Shown here in pieces: positions 40,289-52,706 of a stretch of DNA of 64,000 nucleotides (position 1 is the first letter of the stretch; each line of letters opens with the position of its first letter). A program made the translations under genes and the position numbers. Where the stretch lies: contig JAJAGP010000368.1 in the NCBI GenBank assembly GCA_025084515.1, forward strand, positions 310,001 through 374,000, given 5' to 3'. The stretch comes from Ancistrus triradiatus (lineage: Eukaryota > Chordata > Actinopteri > Siluriformes > Loricariidae). The notes under the pieces are model-generated. The model saw only the letters and a program-made list of their open reading frames with translations. It was not told the DNA's origin and ran no database searches.

Positions 40289-41837
40289 CAGTGGTGCTTG
40301 AAAGTTTGTGAACCCTTTAGAATTTTCTATATTCTGCATAAATATGACCTAAAACATCATCAGATTTTCACACAAGTCCTAAAAGTAAACAAGGAAAACC
40401 CAGTTAAACAAATGAGACAAAAATATTATATTTGGCCATTTATTTATTGAGGAAAATGATCCAATATTACATATTAGTGAGTGGCAGAAGTATGTGAACC
40501 TCTAGGATTAGCAGCTAATTTGAAGGTGAAATTAGAGTCAGGTGTTTTCAGTAAATGGAATGACAATCAGGTGTGAGTGGGCACCCTGTCTTATTTAAGG
40601 AACAGGGATCTATCAAAGTCTGCTCTTCACAGCACATGTTTGTGGAAGTGTATCATGGTATGAACAAAAGGAATTTCTGAAGACCTCAGAAAAAGAGTTG
40701 TTGATGCTCATCAGGCTGGAAAAGGTTACAAAACCATCTCTAAAGAGTCTGGACTCCACCAATCCACAGTCAGACAGATTGTGTACAAATGAAGGAAATT
40801 CAAGACCATTGTTACCCTCCCCAGGAGTGGTCGACCAACAAAGATCACTCCAAGAGCAAGGCATGTAATAGTTGGTGAGGTCACAAAGGACCCCAGAGTA
40901 ACTTCTAAGCAACTGAAGGCCTCTCTCACACTGGCTAATGTTAATGTTCATGAGTCCACCATCAGAAGAACACTGAACAACAATGGTGTGCATGGCAGGG
41001 TTGCAAGGAGAAAGCCACTGCTCGCCAAAAAGAGCATTGCTGCTCGTCTGTAGTTTGCTAAAGATCACGTGGACAAGCCAGAAGGCTATTGGAAGAATGT
41101 TTTGTGGATGGATGGGACCAAAATAGAACTTTTTGGTTTAAAAGAAAAGCATTATATTTGGAGAAAGGAAAATACTGCATTCCAGCATAAGCACCTTATC
41201 CCCTCTGTGAAACATTTTAGTGGTAGTATCATGGTTTGGGGCTGTTTTTGCTGCATCTGGACCAGGACAGCTTGTCAACATTGATGAAACAATGAATTCT
41301 GAATAATATCAGAGAATTCTAAAGGAAAATGTCAGGACATCTGTCCATGAACTGAATCTCAAGAGAAGGTGGGTCATGCAGCAAGACAACGATCCTAAGC
41401 ACACAAGTCGTTCTATGAAAAAAATGGTTAAAGAAGAATAAAGTTAATGTTTTGGAATGGCCAAGTCAAAGTCCTGACCTTAATCCAATGGAAATGTTGT
41501 GGAAGGACCAAAGACAAGCAGTTAATGTGTGGAAACCCACCAACATCCCAGAGCTGAAGCTGTTCTGTATGGAGGAATGGGCAAAAAATCCTCCAAGCCG
41601 GTGTGCAGGACTTATCAACAGTTACAGGAAACGTTTAGTTGCAGTTATTGCTGCATGGGGGGTCACACCAGATACTGAAAGCAAAGGTTCACATACTTTT
41701 GCCACTCACTAATATGTAATAGTGGATCATTTTCCTCAATAAATAAATGACCAAGTATAATATTTTTTGTCTCATTTGTCATATTTATCCAGAAATATAG
41801 AAAATTCTAAAGGGTTTACAAATTTCAAGCACCACTG
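40289..41837 (+). mobile_element. Full-length Tc1 element (dead)
   Basis: 1549 bases between TA dinucleotides, starting CAGTGGTGCTTGAAAGTTTG and ending with the inverse TTTCAAGCACCACTG. The terminal sequence and the transposase are of the type of the 'Passport' Tc1 elements of flatfish (recollection only). At least five other copies or fragments of this family are in the window (17060, 30062, 30615, 33585, 60530). Confidence 0.92.
40655..41712 (+). pseudogene. Tc1 DD34E transposase, inactivated
   Basis: The reading starts at ATG 40655 but has TGA at the third codon (40661). Further stops: TGA where YKW is expected (about 40789) and TAG in ARL-stop-FAKDH (about 41050). Frames shift after GSIMVWGCF and again near the KEE region. 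Readable domains are the HTH (AHQAGKGYKTISKESGLHQS), the GRPR-like hook RSGRPTK, first Asp region LWMDGTKIELFGL, second Asp QQDNDPKHTS and Glu SPDLNPMEMLWKD (41452-41712). The catalytic triad residues themselves are present, so the defects are stops and frameshifts. Confidence 0.9.
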
Positions 41838-41841
41838 TACG

Positions 41842-41868
41842 TACACACACACACACACACACACACAA
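41842..41868. repeat. (CA)n microsatellite
   Basis: 13-14 CA units directly beyond the Tc1 3' end. Confidence 0.95.
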
Positions 41869-42179
41869 ATGATGGTCTTCTGCTCTAACTCCCTCTTTTA
41901 AGACCTTGGTCATTAAAGCAGACGTTGACCCGATAATTTTTAATATCTTTCTGTAAAAAGAAAAACACAGTAATTGCATGGAAGGCAGCAGTGCAGCCCA
42001 AGTGTATGACAGTAAGACAAAGTGTGTCAGGCTACATCAATTCAAAATGTGTTTGCAGTCAGTCCTGCAACTCTTATGTCTGCCTTTATTTGTTTGGCTA
42101 ATTTTCAACTTTTCCGCTCCACTTACAAACTTTAAGTAATCATTAGGATCCATCTGTACAGCCAAGTGCTAATTGGACA

Positions 42180-42545
42180 AAAGTTCAACCTCACACATCA
42201 ATATCACATCCAAAACCATGGACATGGAGTTGGTTCGTCTCTTTAAGTTATAACAGCCTTTACTGCAGTATAGGTGTCTAGGCTATTCCATTACAACCAG
42301 ACTCGCACCATTAATTCATCCACTGAATTTTATGGGTGGCACTTCGGCAGCCAGCTGTAGCATTCTCCTTGCATTTGCAAATCCAATTCATCTGTCAGAA
42401 TACCAGATGCTGAAGCATGTGTCATCACTAAAGATAATGCAACTCCTCTGCTCCAGAGTGCAATAGCAGTGTGATTTATACACCTAGAGTCCATGACTGA
42501 TCCTAGACTTGTGTGTGGTCTTATTTCTACTAAGACCCTTTCCTT
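42180..42545 (-). pseudogene. Tc1 fragment, family of 14267-15002, minus
   Basis: 'gtagcattctccttgcattt', 'gcaaatccaattcatctgtc', 'agaataccagatgctgaagc', 'atgtgtcatcactaaag' and 'ctcctctgctccagagtgca' are the reverse of a transposase coding block of that family (region before the first Asp). No ends. Confidence 0.6.
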
Positions 42546-43169
42546 AATCTGGCATGCTGTTCAAATAGCTTACAATAAATTTGATGTATGTATTAGGCAC
42601 AGTCGGATTGGGAATGTTTGGGGATCCAGAGGAGACAGTGGAATTTTTTTCAAGGTTTAAACCCAATCCACTTACTTCATATGGGGGAGGAAAGTAACAG
42701 TCCAGTGAACAGCACTCAGACAGTATCGGAGAATGTGGCTTAAAGTATTAAACATTATGTGTTGTACCATTATAAGTACATGTAGCCATGGAGACATGTC
42801 CTTGGACTGTTTACTTTAGCATTTTAATAAGATCAGTGTACAAAGTTCCTGCTGCAAAGAAAACCAGATACTGAAATGGAGATCCATGGAAAAGACAGTG
42901 GTCTTTCATTTAATGCATGTCTGTGTTTGTATGATGTCAAGTTTATATATCATCGTTAGGATCAAATGGACCAAGGGACCAAAATAAAAGGATATTTTTC
43001 CTTCAGTAAAATTGGAAACAACATCTGACCTTGTGGGGACATTTTACTGATGGCCACAAGAAAAAATTTCTTTTATTTTAAAACTAAAACTGCAAATTTC
43101 TTTTGAAAAATCAAAAGAGACAAGGTATATATGGAAAAAAAATGCTTCTGTTACATTTGGTTTCTAAGA
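42546..43169. other. No recognisable feature
   Basis: Non-coding, nothing supported. Confidence 0.5.
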
Positions 43170-44016
43170 ATGTCTAGGGGTGTCAATATCTTGACCAGAC
43201 ATTACCATATTCACAGTGCTTTTATGCTACTGTAATATAAATATAAAGGGAATTTCACAAGATATGTAAATGCGTCAGAGATACCGCTGAAAACATGAGT
43301 GGAACGTTACCATCTACACAGCACCCCTAATGCCATTGCATGTTTAATTTATGGAAATTCACAATAATTAAAAAAAATACAGTAAAGGATTGCTAAAGCC
43401 CTGTCTAGGGGAAAGTTGTAACACTTAAGAGGATGGACCTGATACTTTTGTTTGACTGAAGGCAAAAATGCATTGAGAGACAGTATTACAAACAACACGG
43501 AAGATCAGCCAGATGATAAAGAAACTCAACGAGTGAAAGTGAACCAGTTTATATAGTTATGGGTTAGACGGGATATACAAATAGTGTGGGAACAAACACA
43601 TGAGTATACACATGTGAGCATACACTTACAAATGGCATTTACAGCTTGTTATAAAAAAGTCGTGGAGAGACTCACAAACACAAGTAACTTGAACAAAAAA
43701 GTCTATAAATACATCAACCGTGTTAGAACAGTCTCTAGCCCAAAGGTGAACTAACATACAACCGGTAAGGTAGTTACACATAGACACACACTCACGAATG
43801 ACAAACTGCTGCTCTTTTAACTCTCACCTCTGCTCGTGGATCTGTAGCACTAATTGACTGTTGAGGTGACCAGCTATATACAGACATAGCGTCCAGAGTT
43901 ACAAGACTGATTTTTATTTCCTTTTATAATTTATTATAATTTTTAAGATCTTGGTTGTTAAAGCGAACAGACATTGACTGGATGGTCATTTAATGGCACA
44001 TAAGTGTTTTGTACAT
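43170..44016. mobile_element. MITE family M1, long copy
   Basis: Left part: 'ttgaccagacattaccatat', 'gtattacaaacaacacgga', 'ctcaacgagtgaaagtgaac'. Right end: 'agacattgactggatggtc', 'atttaatggcacataagtg', the inverse-type M1 end. It also carries 'ctgtctaggggaaagttgt', shared (inverted) with 3640-3655. Confidence 0.6.
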
Positions 44017-44049
44017 TAGTGTCATTTATTTATTTATTTGTTCATTTTC

Positions 44050-44310
44050 ATACCTACGTAATCCAATTCAGGGCACCAGGCAGGAACCAACACCATACAG
44101 GGTGCCAACTCATCACACTGCGCACACACACGCACACACACACACGTATTCACTCACTCACACTTTAGAGATGCCAAATAACCTAACACGGTTTTTTGTT
44201 TAGAATGTGGGAGGAAACCCACACAGACAATGAAAGAAAATGTAAACTCTAGCCAGGAATTTCTGGAGCTGTGAGGCGACAGCATTAACCATGCCCTGCC
44301 ATGTCACCCC
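44050..44310 (-). mobile_element. SINE type 2, minus
   Basis: 'cctacgtaatccaattcagg', 'cagggtgccaactcatcac', a CA run, 'tttagagatgccaaataacc', 'gaatgtgggaggaaaccc', 'ggagctgtgaggcgacagca', 'ccatgccctgccatgtcacc'. Confidence 0.7.
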
Positions 44311-46014
44311 GACGGTATTAGTGCACATTAATGTTGATTGATTGTTGTAAGTTGCTTTTTGACATTGTCATACATGCTATTTCTCATCCAAATATGAACA
44401 TGGGAAAAAGAAGATTTACATTTTGGACAGAGCAGGTTTAAGCACCAGGTCTATGTGCTGGACAGTAATGCACCTTCATCCTGCCCAAGGTTTATTGCAC
44501 TGAGACCATTATAGTCTTAATGTGTCCCTGTATCCAAGCCTTAAAAGAGATTTATTTTATACTTATCAAATACCCCAATAAAACCTGCTCCACAGCACTT
44601 TATAATACCCCAAATAAAACTCCCCTGGCATAGCAAAAAATGCAGCTGTTTCATTTGACAATGGCTATAATAAAAGGAAATAATTGCGTTGACCTTGGGT
44701 TGCGCAAAATTACCTATAAAATCATAATATAATTCCAAATGCACTGAAGATACATTTCACATATAAATGCAGAATGAATTTAGTGTGATTTGTGCACTCT
44801 GTGGGAATTCTGATCCCAGTGGCAAGAGCACAATTCAAGCAGATATGCCAAAACAAGATGGTTGAGTAAGATTTGTAAGATAAATGCCTTTTGTATACTA
44901 GGTGGGGAACAATCTCACAGCTTTTTTCGCCTTTTACATAAACCTTCCTTGTTACAAATATATTAGCTAATTACATTTACTTACAATGGTGCTTGAATGT
45001 CTGTAAACCCTTTAATGAATTACTAATTCTAAAAATTGTTAATGTTCCTAAATAAATAAATAAATACCCTATGATTGAGCTTTAACAAAGCCTTCCAGCC
45101 AGGTTAGGTGTCTCAAGCAGTCATGCTTTGTTGTATATAATGAATGGGAGGCTAGTCAGGGTGCAGCAGCACTAACAAGCTCTACTGCAATAGACAGGTG
45201 TCCTGAACAGGGCATGTGTTTTTGGGATAGGTCCACTCAATAGGCGACTCTGACCAGTAATAAAAGCAGGGCTAAAACTTAGGGGAAAATGACTGGGAAG
45301 AATTAAAAATATCTTTATTTGTTCATTTTTCATAATTAGATCATCATGTGAGAAAAAGCTGTAAGAACCAGCTGATGTTTGTTTTAGGCAACTGATATTG
45401 CTCCATTTATTACAACTCACAACTGCATATAAACTCACAATGAAGTTTTTACACCTCAAAATCCTCATTCGAGTCAGCTTTGTGTTTGTGGGTGTAGATA
45501 TACAAGTGTGGGATACAGATTCAAAGCACATTTTGTCTCTGAAAATACTATAATTACCCTTACACTAAACAACAAAGATTTTGATTCCTGAACACATTTG
45601 GGTGCATTTCGTGTATTTTTTGGGCTCCTTATCACAGAAATCACCTTAAACATTTCCCATTATGTACAAGCAAACATGTAGATATAACCTATTTTAAGTG
45701 TACTAGTATATTTCCTACATAGCAAGCTGTTTTGGGCATGCATTCAGTGTAGGTCCTGTGCAAATCTTGCCTTAGGCATGTATGGTCATGCTTAGTCAGG
45801 TGAGATGCAGACAGATGTAAAGGTTGCCCACATTTACAAATGACTTGTGGATGTACTTTGACACACATGGTTCTCAGGCAATAGAATATGGAGTTAAATT
45901 AACAATAATATTTACTGTCCTCAGGAAGATTTAACATAGCAGAAATGTCTTCTCAATGTCCCAGCAGCTGTGATACATTCTGTTACATCTGTGGTCAGTA
46001 TATGCTTAAGGCAT
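44311..46014. other. No recognisable feature
   Basis: Open frames at 44541-44744 and 45172-45531 (minus) show no domain. 'acaatggtgcttgaatgtct' at 44985 is a short Tc1 end scrap. Confidence 0.45.
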
Positions 46015-47430
46015 CATGACTGAAATAAGAAAGCCTATGAGCCTTTGTTTTGGATGTAAAATTGGTGGCCAAGATAATCCCTGGGCTCCTCACATCTGTG
46101 GTGCAACCTGTGCAGTCAACCTGACAGCCTGGATCAGAGTTACTCAGAAGGTAATGTCATTCGAATTCCCAATGATGGGGCGAGAACAGAAGGATCACTT
46201 GGTGGACTGTTACCTCTGCCTAATCAATATATCTGTTTTCTCTATTAAATATAAGAAATCAACTCAATACTCCAATCTGCCTTCAGCCATGAGACCAGGG
46301 CCACATGATGACAGTTAGTGAAGCCACCAGAAGCATGGAGCCTAGGTGAGTCACATGAAGACGCCACAGTGTGAGGTCCAGATATGTAAAACACCACTGA
46401 TCCAGTTGCTGAATCCTTTATGCCTGGTCATCCTCATCTGATAATAAAGTCAAAATTCAATGACCTGAACAGGGACTTTGATTTGTCAAAAGCAGAACTT
46501 GGTTCACGACTGAAAGGGTGGGGTATCTTTCAGAACTGTCAAGAACATTTGACACCCTTCCTTGAGCAGACTGACAACCTCTGTTCTTGCACTGACAGTG
46601 ATGGATTGTTCATGGTTTTGAGTTATGTGCCCAAAATAGTGTCTTTTTTATTAAATCTAATCAAACTTAAGCCTCAATGCTGCTCTGTTACAGTATACAA
46701 AGACAATGTCCAGTACCTATTGGCTCTGCAGTACACATGAATAAAACATTCAATACCATGAGATTTTCAAAACACATACAATACAACAACTATGACTGGA
46801 ACATATGTGGTGATCTAAAAGTATTGGTACTGATACTAGGAACGTACCTCAGATACAAAGTACTGTCATTTCCTTTGTGAATGGGATAGCCCCTAAGAAC
46901 ATTACATTAAAAAGTACTGGCCGCACTGTAAGCATTTTGATCCAGGGAAGAAAAGTGTGGTGCATAAACCACTTGTCGACCCAACTAAGATATCATTGCC
47001 TCGTCTTCATATGAAACTCAGACTGGCAAAAAATAGCTGTGAAAGCAGTGAACAAAGACGGTAACAGATTTTACTATTTGAGACAGGTGTTTCCAAGAAA
47101 AACTGATGCCAAGATTAAGGAAGACATTTTTGTTGGTTCACAAATCAGACAGGTCATGAATGGCAGAGAGTTTGAAGATCTGATAGGGCTGCCAGAGAAA
47201 ATATCGTGAAAGACTATTGTTGTGAATTTTCTTATTGTTGCAAATACAGAGCAAAAAACTATGCAGAGCTGATTGACAACATGCTTAAAGCTTACAAAAC
47301 CATGACATCATTTTCTGCATTCGTACTGATACTTCCCCGCTGAGCTTGTGTCAGACAGTGATGAACATCAATCTACTGCTGCTGGCCGATTATTGCTGGA
47401 CATTGACTTGAGAGGCACCAGATGCTGAGT
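46015..47430 (+). pseudogene. Decayed mobile gene of a widespread uncharacterised family
   Basis: Legible patches in order: CFGCKIGGQDNPWAPHICGA, FEFPMMGREQKDHLVDCYLC, KKSTQYSNLPSAMRPGPHDD (46016-46318); DLSKAELGSRLKGWGIF and a patch near LTPFLEQTDNLC (46420-46600); NYDWNICGDLKVLVLILGTY (about 46785-46845); HKPLVDPTKISLPRLHMKL (about 46965-47015); and LLLADYCWTLT near 47390. The pattern (GDQDKSWAPH..C..C; PM.WREP..H..DCYFC; YPNLPSAIRPVPH; LCGDLKVI..LLG; ADYCW.L) is a multi-copy family I recall from fish, cnidarian and insect genomes without a firm name. Many stops and shifts; dead. Confidence 0.65.
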
Positions 47431-48047
47431 ACAAAATAAAATCAGCTGCAAAAACATTTAAGCTTTCTAAAATTCAGTACAAATATTTGAAATGTTTCTC
47501 CAAATTTCTACATGACACAAATACTTTTGAATTCAGCTTGGTAGTGCCTATCACAAACTCATGTTTTTCTATTAATCAAAGCTTTTGAAAACATCTGTTG
47601 TCCATCGTTATTGACCGCTAGTCTTAGCTATGTGTATGTGTGTGGACGTGGCGAGGTATTTGGGAGAGAACAGTGTTTAAATGACAGACTCTCCTTCATT
47701 ACAGAGTTAAAGAGTTAATCAAAAATAGCAGTGGCACATCTACATGTGCTATAATTTAAGCAATGATCTAGCACAGTAGTACTTAGTAGTAGTGATAGTG
47801 TTTGAGATGCTGCCATAATTTTAATTAAATCCAATTAAGCCAATTACTCAGGAAACTATTCACTTCAAAGAAATTAACTTAGCCTCTTAGGCAACAATGC
47901 CTGCCTTTTCCCATGACTTCAGATCAGTGATCCAGGGTGAAATGAAAAACAGGTGGGCAGCAGAATTTCCTCGTTGTTTCACTTTTTTTAATTGGATAAA
48001 CGTCTCTCAATTAAAAACGTAAAATCGTTCACTTGAGTCAAACAGTT

Positions 48048-48050
<3 letters not shown>
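47431..48050. other. No recognisable feature
   Basis: Non-coding sequence before a (CA)n run. Confidence 0.5.
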
Positions 48051-48107
<57 letters not shown>

Positions 48108-48113
48108 ACACAC
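48051..48113. repeat. (CA)n microsatellite
   Basis: About 31 CA units with one CT interruption near 48101. Confidence 0.95.
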
Positions 48114-48347
48114 TATAATGAGGATTTCTATTGACATAGTATTAGTATAGCTAATTAATGCTATGCCTACACCTGGCGTAAAGCAAATATTTTGTCTCTT
48201 TTGGTTTTTCAAAAAAAAGTTGAAGCTTTTGTAAAGTTAGAAAGCAGTTCTTTTCTCTTCTTGGGACTAGCAAAATGTCAATACAAGGTAAAAATTGAGA
48301 GATCGTTTTATCCTTCTGGGAACATTTGAACCTCACAATGATAAATA

Positions 48348-49436
<1,089 letters not shown>

Positions 49437-49565
49437 GAGCATTAATTGTGGGTTAAGGGCCTTTCTCAATGACCCAACAGTGGCAGCTTGGCAAAGGTGG
49501 GATTTGAATCCTGGATCTTCTGGTCTAAAGTCCAGTACTTTAACCACTAGGCTACCACAGTCCCA
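49437..49565 (-). mobile_element. SINE type 1, minus, tail truncated
   Basis: 'aattgtgggttaagggcc', 'caacagtggcagcttggc', box B complement GGGATTTGAATCC, 'tccagtactttaaccactag', 'gctaccacagtcc'. The L2-type tail is absent. Confidence 0.8.
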
Positions 49566-50121
49566 TATGGTGAACATACGGCACAGCCAATTGTGTCTGT
49601 GTGAGATCCAGTGCCACCCAGCCAGAAGGCACCATAGAGACTCAAACCAGGGTCAAGGCAGTGGTGCCCTACCGTATTAGACTGTGTGCATGCCATATAA
49701 AGTTTTAGGGATAATAGGTTGATGATTCATATGTCAGAATGAGTAACGGAAATAGGTTCACACTACCTGAAGAGTCTGTAGAGAGTTGCATTCAAATAGT
49801 ACGGTTCGACTAAATATAGATTTTTTTTTTTCCTGTTTTATCCTCACTTGTCCTGGCCAGAGTCATGGTAGAAGTGCATCCTGAACAAGTTAGGTCATCT
49901 CAGACAATGGCAGTGTAACAGCATGGGTTCAAAGAACAGATGCGGAGACGTGCGCAGCTTACCGTACGATACAAAGAGATGAACCGATGAACTGACATTG
50001 GGCTTATGGATGTTTTACTGCAGCTTCTTAAATACATGCTGATGTACAAAAGATTAGGAGTCAACTTTCTCTGACTGCCAATTCCAGAAGGTAAACAGAT
50101 CAGATACATCTACCAAACGCA

Positions 50122-52351
50122 GTAGGTGGGTATGTATATATTTTATACCAGTTTCACGATATATCATGGTATTTTTGTTGTGGGAACAACAGGCTTTTCT
50201 ATAAGTGTGTAGATTAGTCTACTGTCAGGAGTAAATAGAATATATAGACACACACATACATACATACGTATGTACTTATTTTGCTTATTTTCATCGTGAA
50301 TGTCATCCAAGCAGCACGCTGTAGAAGTTTCCATGCCAGAGACCATGTGTTCAAAATGGAAAACAAAGTCCTTCGTAGCGTCCCTAGTCTATCAATCTGT
50401 TATGCGGTATTAGGAAGACTATCTAGTTGACTAGCTAAGTAGCACTCAAAACACAGCCGAAACATAACGCTTCATTCTCGTCATGTCAGCAAACAAACCC
50501 TTAAACATGTCTCTTAAACAGACCGTCGAGTGCCTGAAACTTTGAATTATGAATTAAAGTTAATAAAAGCACGGTGCTGTTCATGCGTGGTTGACTGGCA
50601 CAGAATCGGTTATATGAGACCAGCCGAATCCGTTATATATATGTATTTATACCACAGTTAGTTCCGACCCGCAATCTGAGAGACGTCTTCCGCCGTTACA
50701 TTATTGACCATAACGGCACTGTGACCGACGCTCTATAAGTATTAATCCGCGGCACACACGTAACCTGGCATTGACGCCGGCCAGAAAAAGCAGCCAAGTT
50801 ATAATAAGTAAAACACTGCCGAAATGAAAGTTATTACTTTATAAAATCTATTGGTTTTTGAAAGCGATATGAATTTGGAAGACGAAGCTATTAATGACCA
50901 ACCTGAGCCAAAGGTTTATCACCTTTAGGATTTGGAAGCGCTGGAAAAGCGAAACGAAGTCAGTACTTTAAATCAATCGTCTCCCGCGCTCTTAATGGAT
51001 TCACAGCTCGACTGAAGAGCAACAAAACTGAAGATCAGTTTTGGTCCCATCAACAAAAATGACCTGAATCAGCTTCATCCCTCACAAAGACGTCGTTTGC
51101 TGGACTTAAAACTCTGCATCTTCCATTAAACACCATGCACGGCTAATCGGGCGTTCATTGATCTAACAGGTACGTTATCTGTAAGTCCAGCTCTAACCCA
51201 GAGAAGCTGCTGATGCTCTGTAAGTCTGCCGTTACATTTCTGACTGATAAGATTAACATTAAGAGCTTCATCATACAAATTTATAATCACTAATCAAACG
51301 GGATCCTAGACTTTGGTTAGAACACCGGGATCTGACTCCGATTTGCTTCAGTCGGTAGAATAGTGGATCTTAGTAACAGATTGCCTTGTAAACCCGACCC
51401 ATTTTATTTGCTGAATGTAAATAAACTTTCTCTTTAATAAATTAAAACTTACCAATCGATATATTTGTGTTTATTGTCTGAATAATAAACAGTTATGGGT
51501 AATTCTGTTCCTAGACTTTAATGCCGCAAAGTAACGATAGAATGGAACTATTTTACCTCGCGGAAGGGTGATAAAGTTTTTTAAAATAGTTTTTTTCTGT
51601 CCTTTTTATCTTAAAATCTAACAATAAATGATAACGGCACTGTGGTATAAAAGCAATAAGGCACTCGAGGGGGTGCATTATTGCCGCTTCGCGTCGGGCC
51701 TAACAACACCTCTTTCCTGTGATATATTCACAATAATGCACACCCTCTCGTGCCTTATTGCTTTAATAATGAAGGCTTTAATTACTATAAGGTTTACCTC
51801 GCCCCACAAAATTACACAAATCAGAATGCATGAAACAGTTGCTGAATGATAACAGATTTTACATCTTAAAATGATGCAACGTCTTAAAGACAGAGCTTAA
51901 AAGAGAGAGGTGCCTATTTTTAGCTGATGTACTTCCGCTGCAGTAAGACATACCCCGAATTCAGTGAGTTAATCATTACTCTGAATCAATCTTGAAAGTT
52001 ACTGGGTTCATAATGTGGTTCTTTTGCATCGCCGATCTCACTTTATGATTCAGTTCTGTGTTTTGTTCTTTCATCTGATGGAGCCTTTCCCAGCTGTTAA
52101 CAGACTATTTCTAGGCTGTGATGTATATTATGCTACCTGGCTAGCGGGCTTTACCCAGCATGTTGTTCAGTGATGTAGTTGTACTCAGAGCTCAGCAGTG
52201 CTCGTATCGGCAAAAAATATTCTATAATTTGCTGCCCATTTGTTAGAGCTGTGTTTCTGCTATGACCCGGTATGGAGGTATATGAAAAATGCATACCATA
52301 CGAGAAATTAACACCAGTGTACCCACTGAATCATTATACCGTCCAGCCCTA
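50122..52351 (-). mobile_element. hAT-like element, copy 2 (2.2 kb)
   Basis: The right end TTATACCGTCCAGCCCTA is a typical hAT terminus (inverse TAGGGCTGGACGGTATAA). The left end TAGGTGGGTATG with 'ttttataccagtttcacg' is a weak match. The interior at 50420-50620 is the reverse of 6815-7000 in copy 1. A GC-richer zone at 50640-51170 with CpGs may be its promoter region; no transposase is readable. A foldback MITE sits at 51636-51770. No clean target duplication was found. Confidence 0.45.
51636..51770. mobile_element. Foldback MITE
   Basis: AAAGCAATAAGGCACTCGAG, GGGGTGCATTATTG on the left is mirrored by CAATAATGCACACCCTCTCG, TGCCTTATTGCTTT on the right, around a short centre (CCGCTTCGCGTCGGGCC...). 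About 35-bp arms with few mismatches. No coding content. Confidence 0.75.
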
Positions 52352-52543
52352 GCTGTAACCCATTTGTCACTATACATAATTTATCATCCTCTCCACCAAA
52401 TCATCAGTGGAAATCAACTTCTTTTCTTTGGATAAAGAAGTTATAATGCACAGCACAGTTTCTACACTGCACTCTAGTTCAAACTAACTAGCAATTTACT
52501 ATGACCTTCCAGATGCATTAGATTTATTGTGTTTACTTCGCAG

Positions 52544-52706
52544 GACACAAACATCCCCAAGATCTCATATTGACAAGGAATCGGAGTCTTCCATTATAGA
52601 CAGCAGAGGTCAGAGGCTAACATGGACCACACTCCAAGGCGAGCAATCCATGACGGCACACACAAGGCGAGACATGCCCAGACAGAGAAAATGGGGGAAG
52701 GAAAAC
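52544..52706 (+). CDS. Candidate internal exon of an unidentified + strand transcript
   Basis: An acceptor-like ttgtgtttacttcgcag precedes 163 bases open in just one frame (phase: one base then 54 codons), followed by the strong donor GTGAGT. The frame reads TQTSPRSHIDKESESSIID, SRGQRLTWTTLQGEQSMTAH, TRRDMPRQRKWGKEN: polar, no known domain. The other two frames have stops. It sits on the opposite strand to plxdc2. It could be an antisense transcript, a different gene or coincidence. Confidence 0.3.

Noticed and set aside
40613..41068. 151-codon minus frame in the Tc1 at 40289 (and 60833-61438 in the other copy)
   Set aside because: Reverse-strand shadow of the transposase gene; the same shadow appears in both copies because the DNA is homologous.
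50640..51171. CpG-richer zone as first exon and promoter of a host gene, with donor-like GTACGT at 51172
   Set aside because: It lies within a hAT-like element that shares sequence with another copy, so a transposon promoter is as likely. No start codon with a credible frame joins the segment at 52544.
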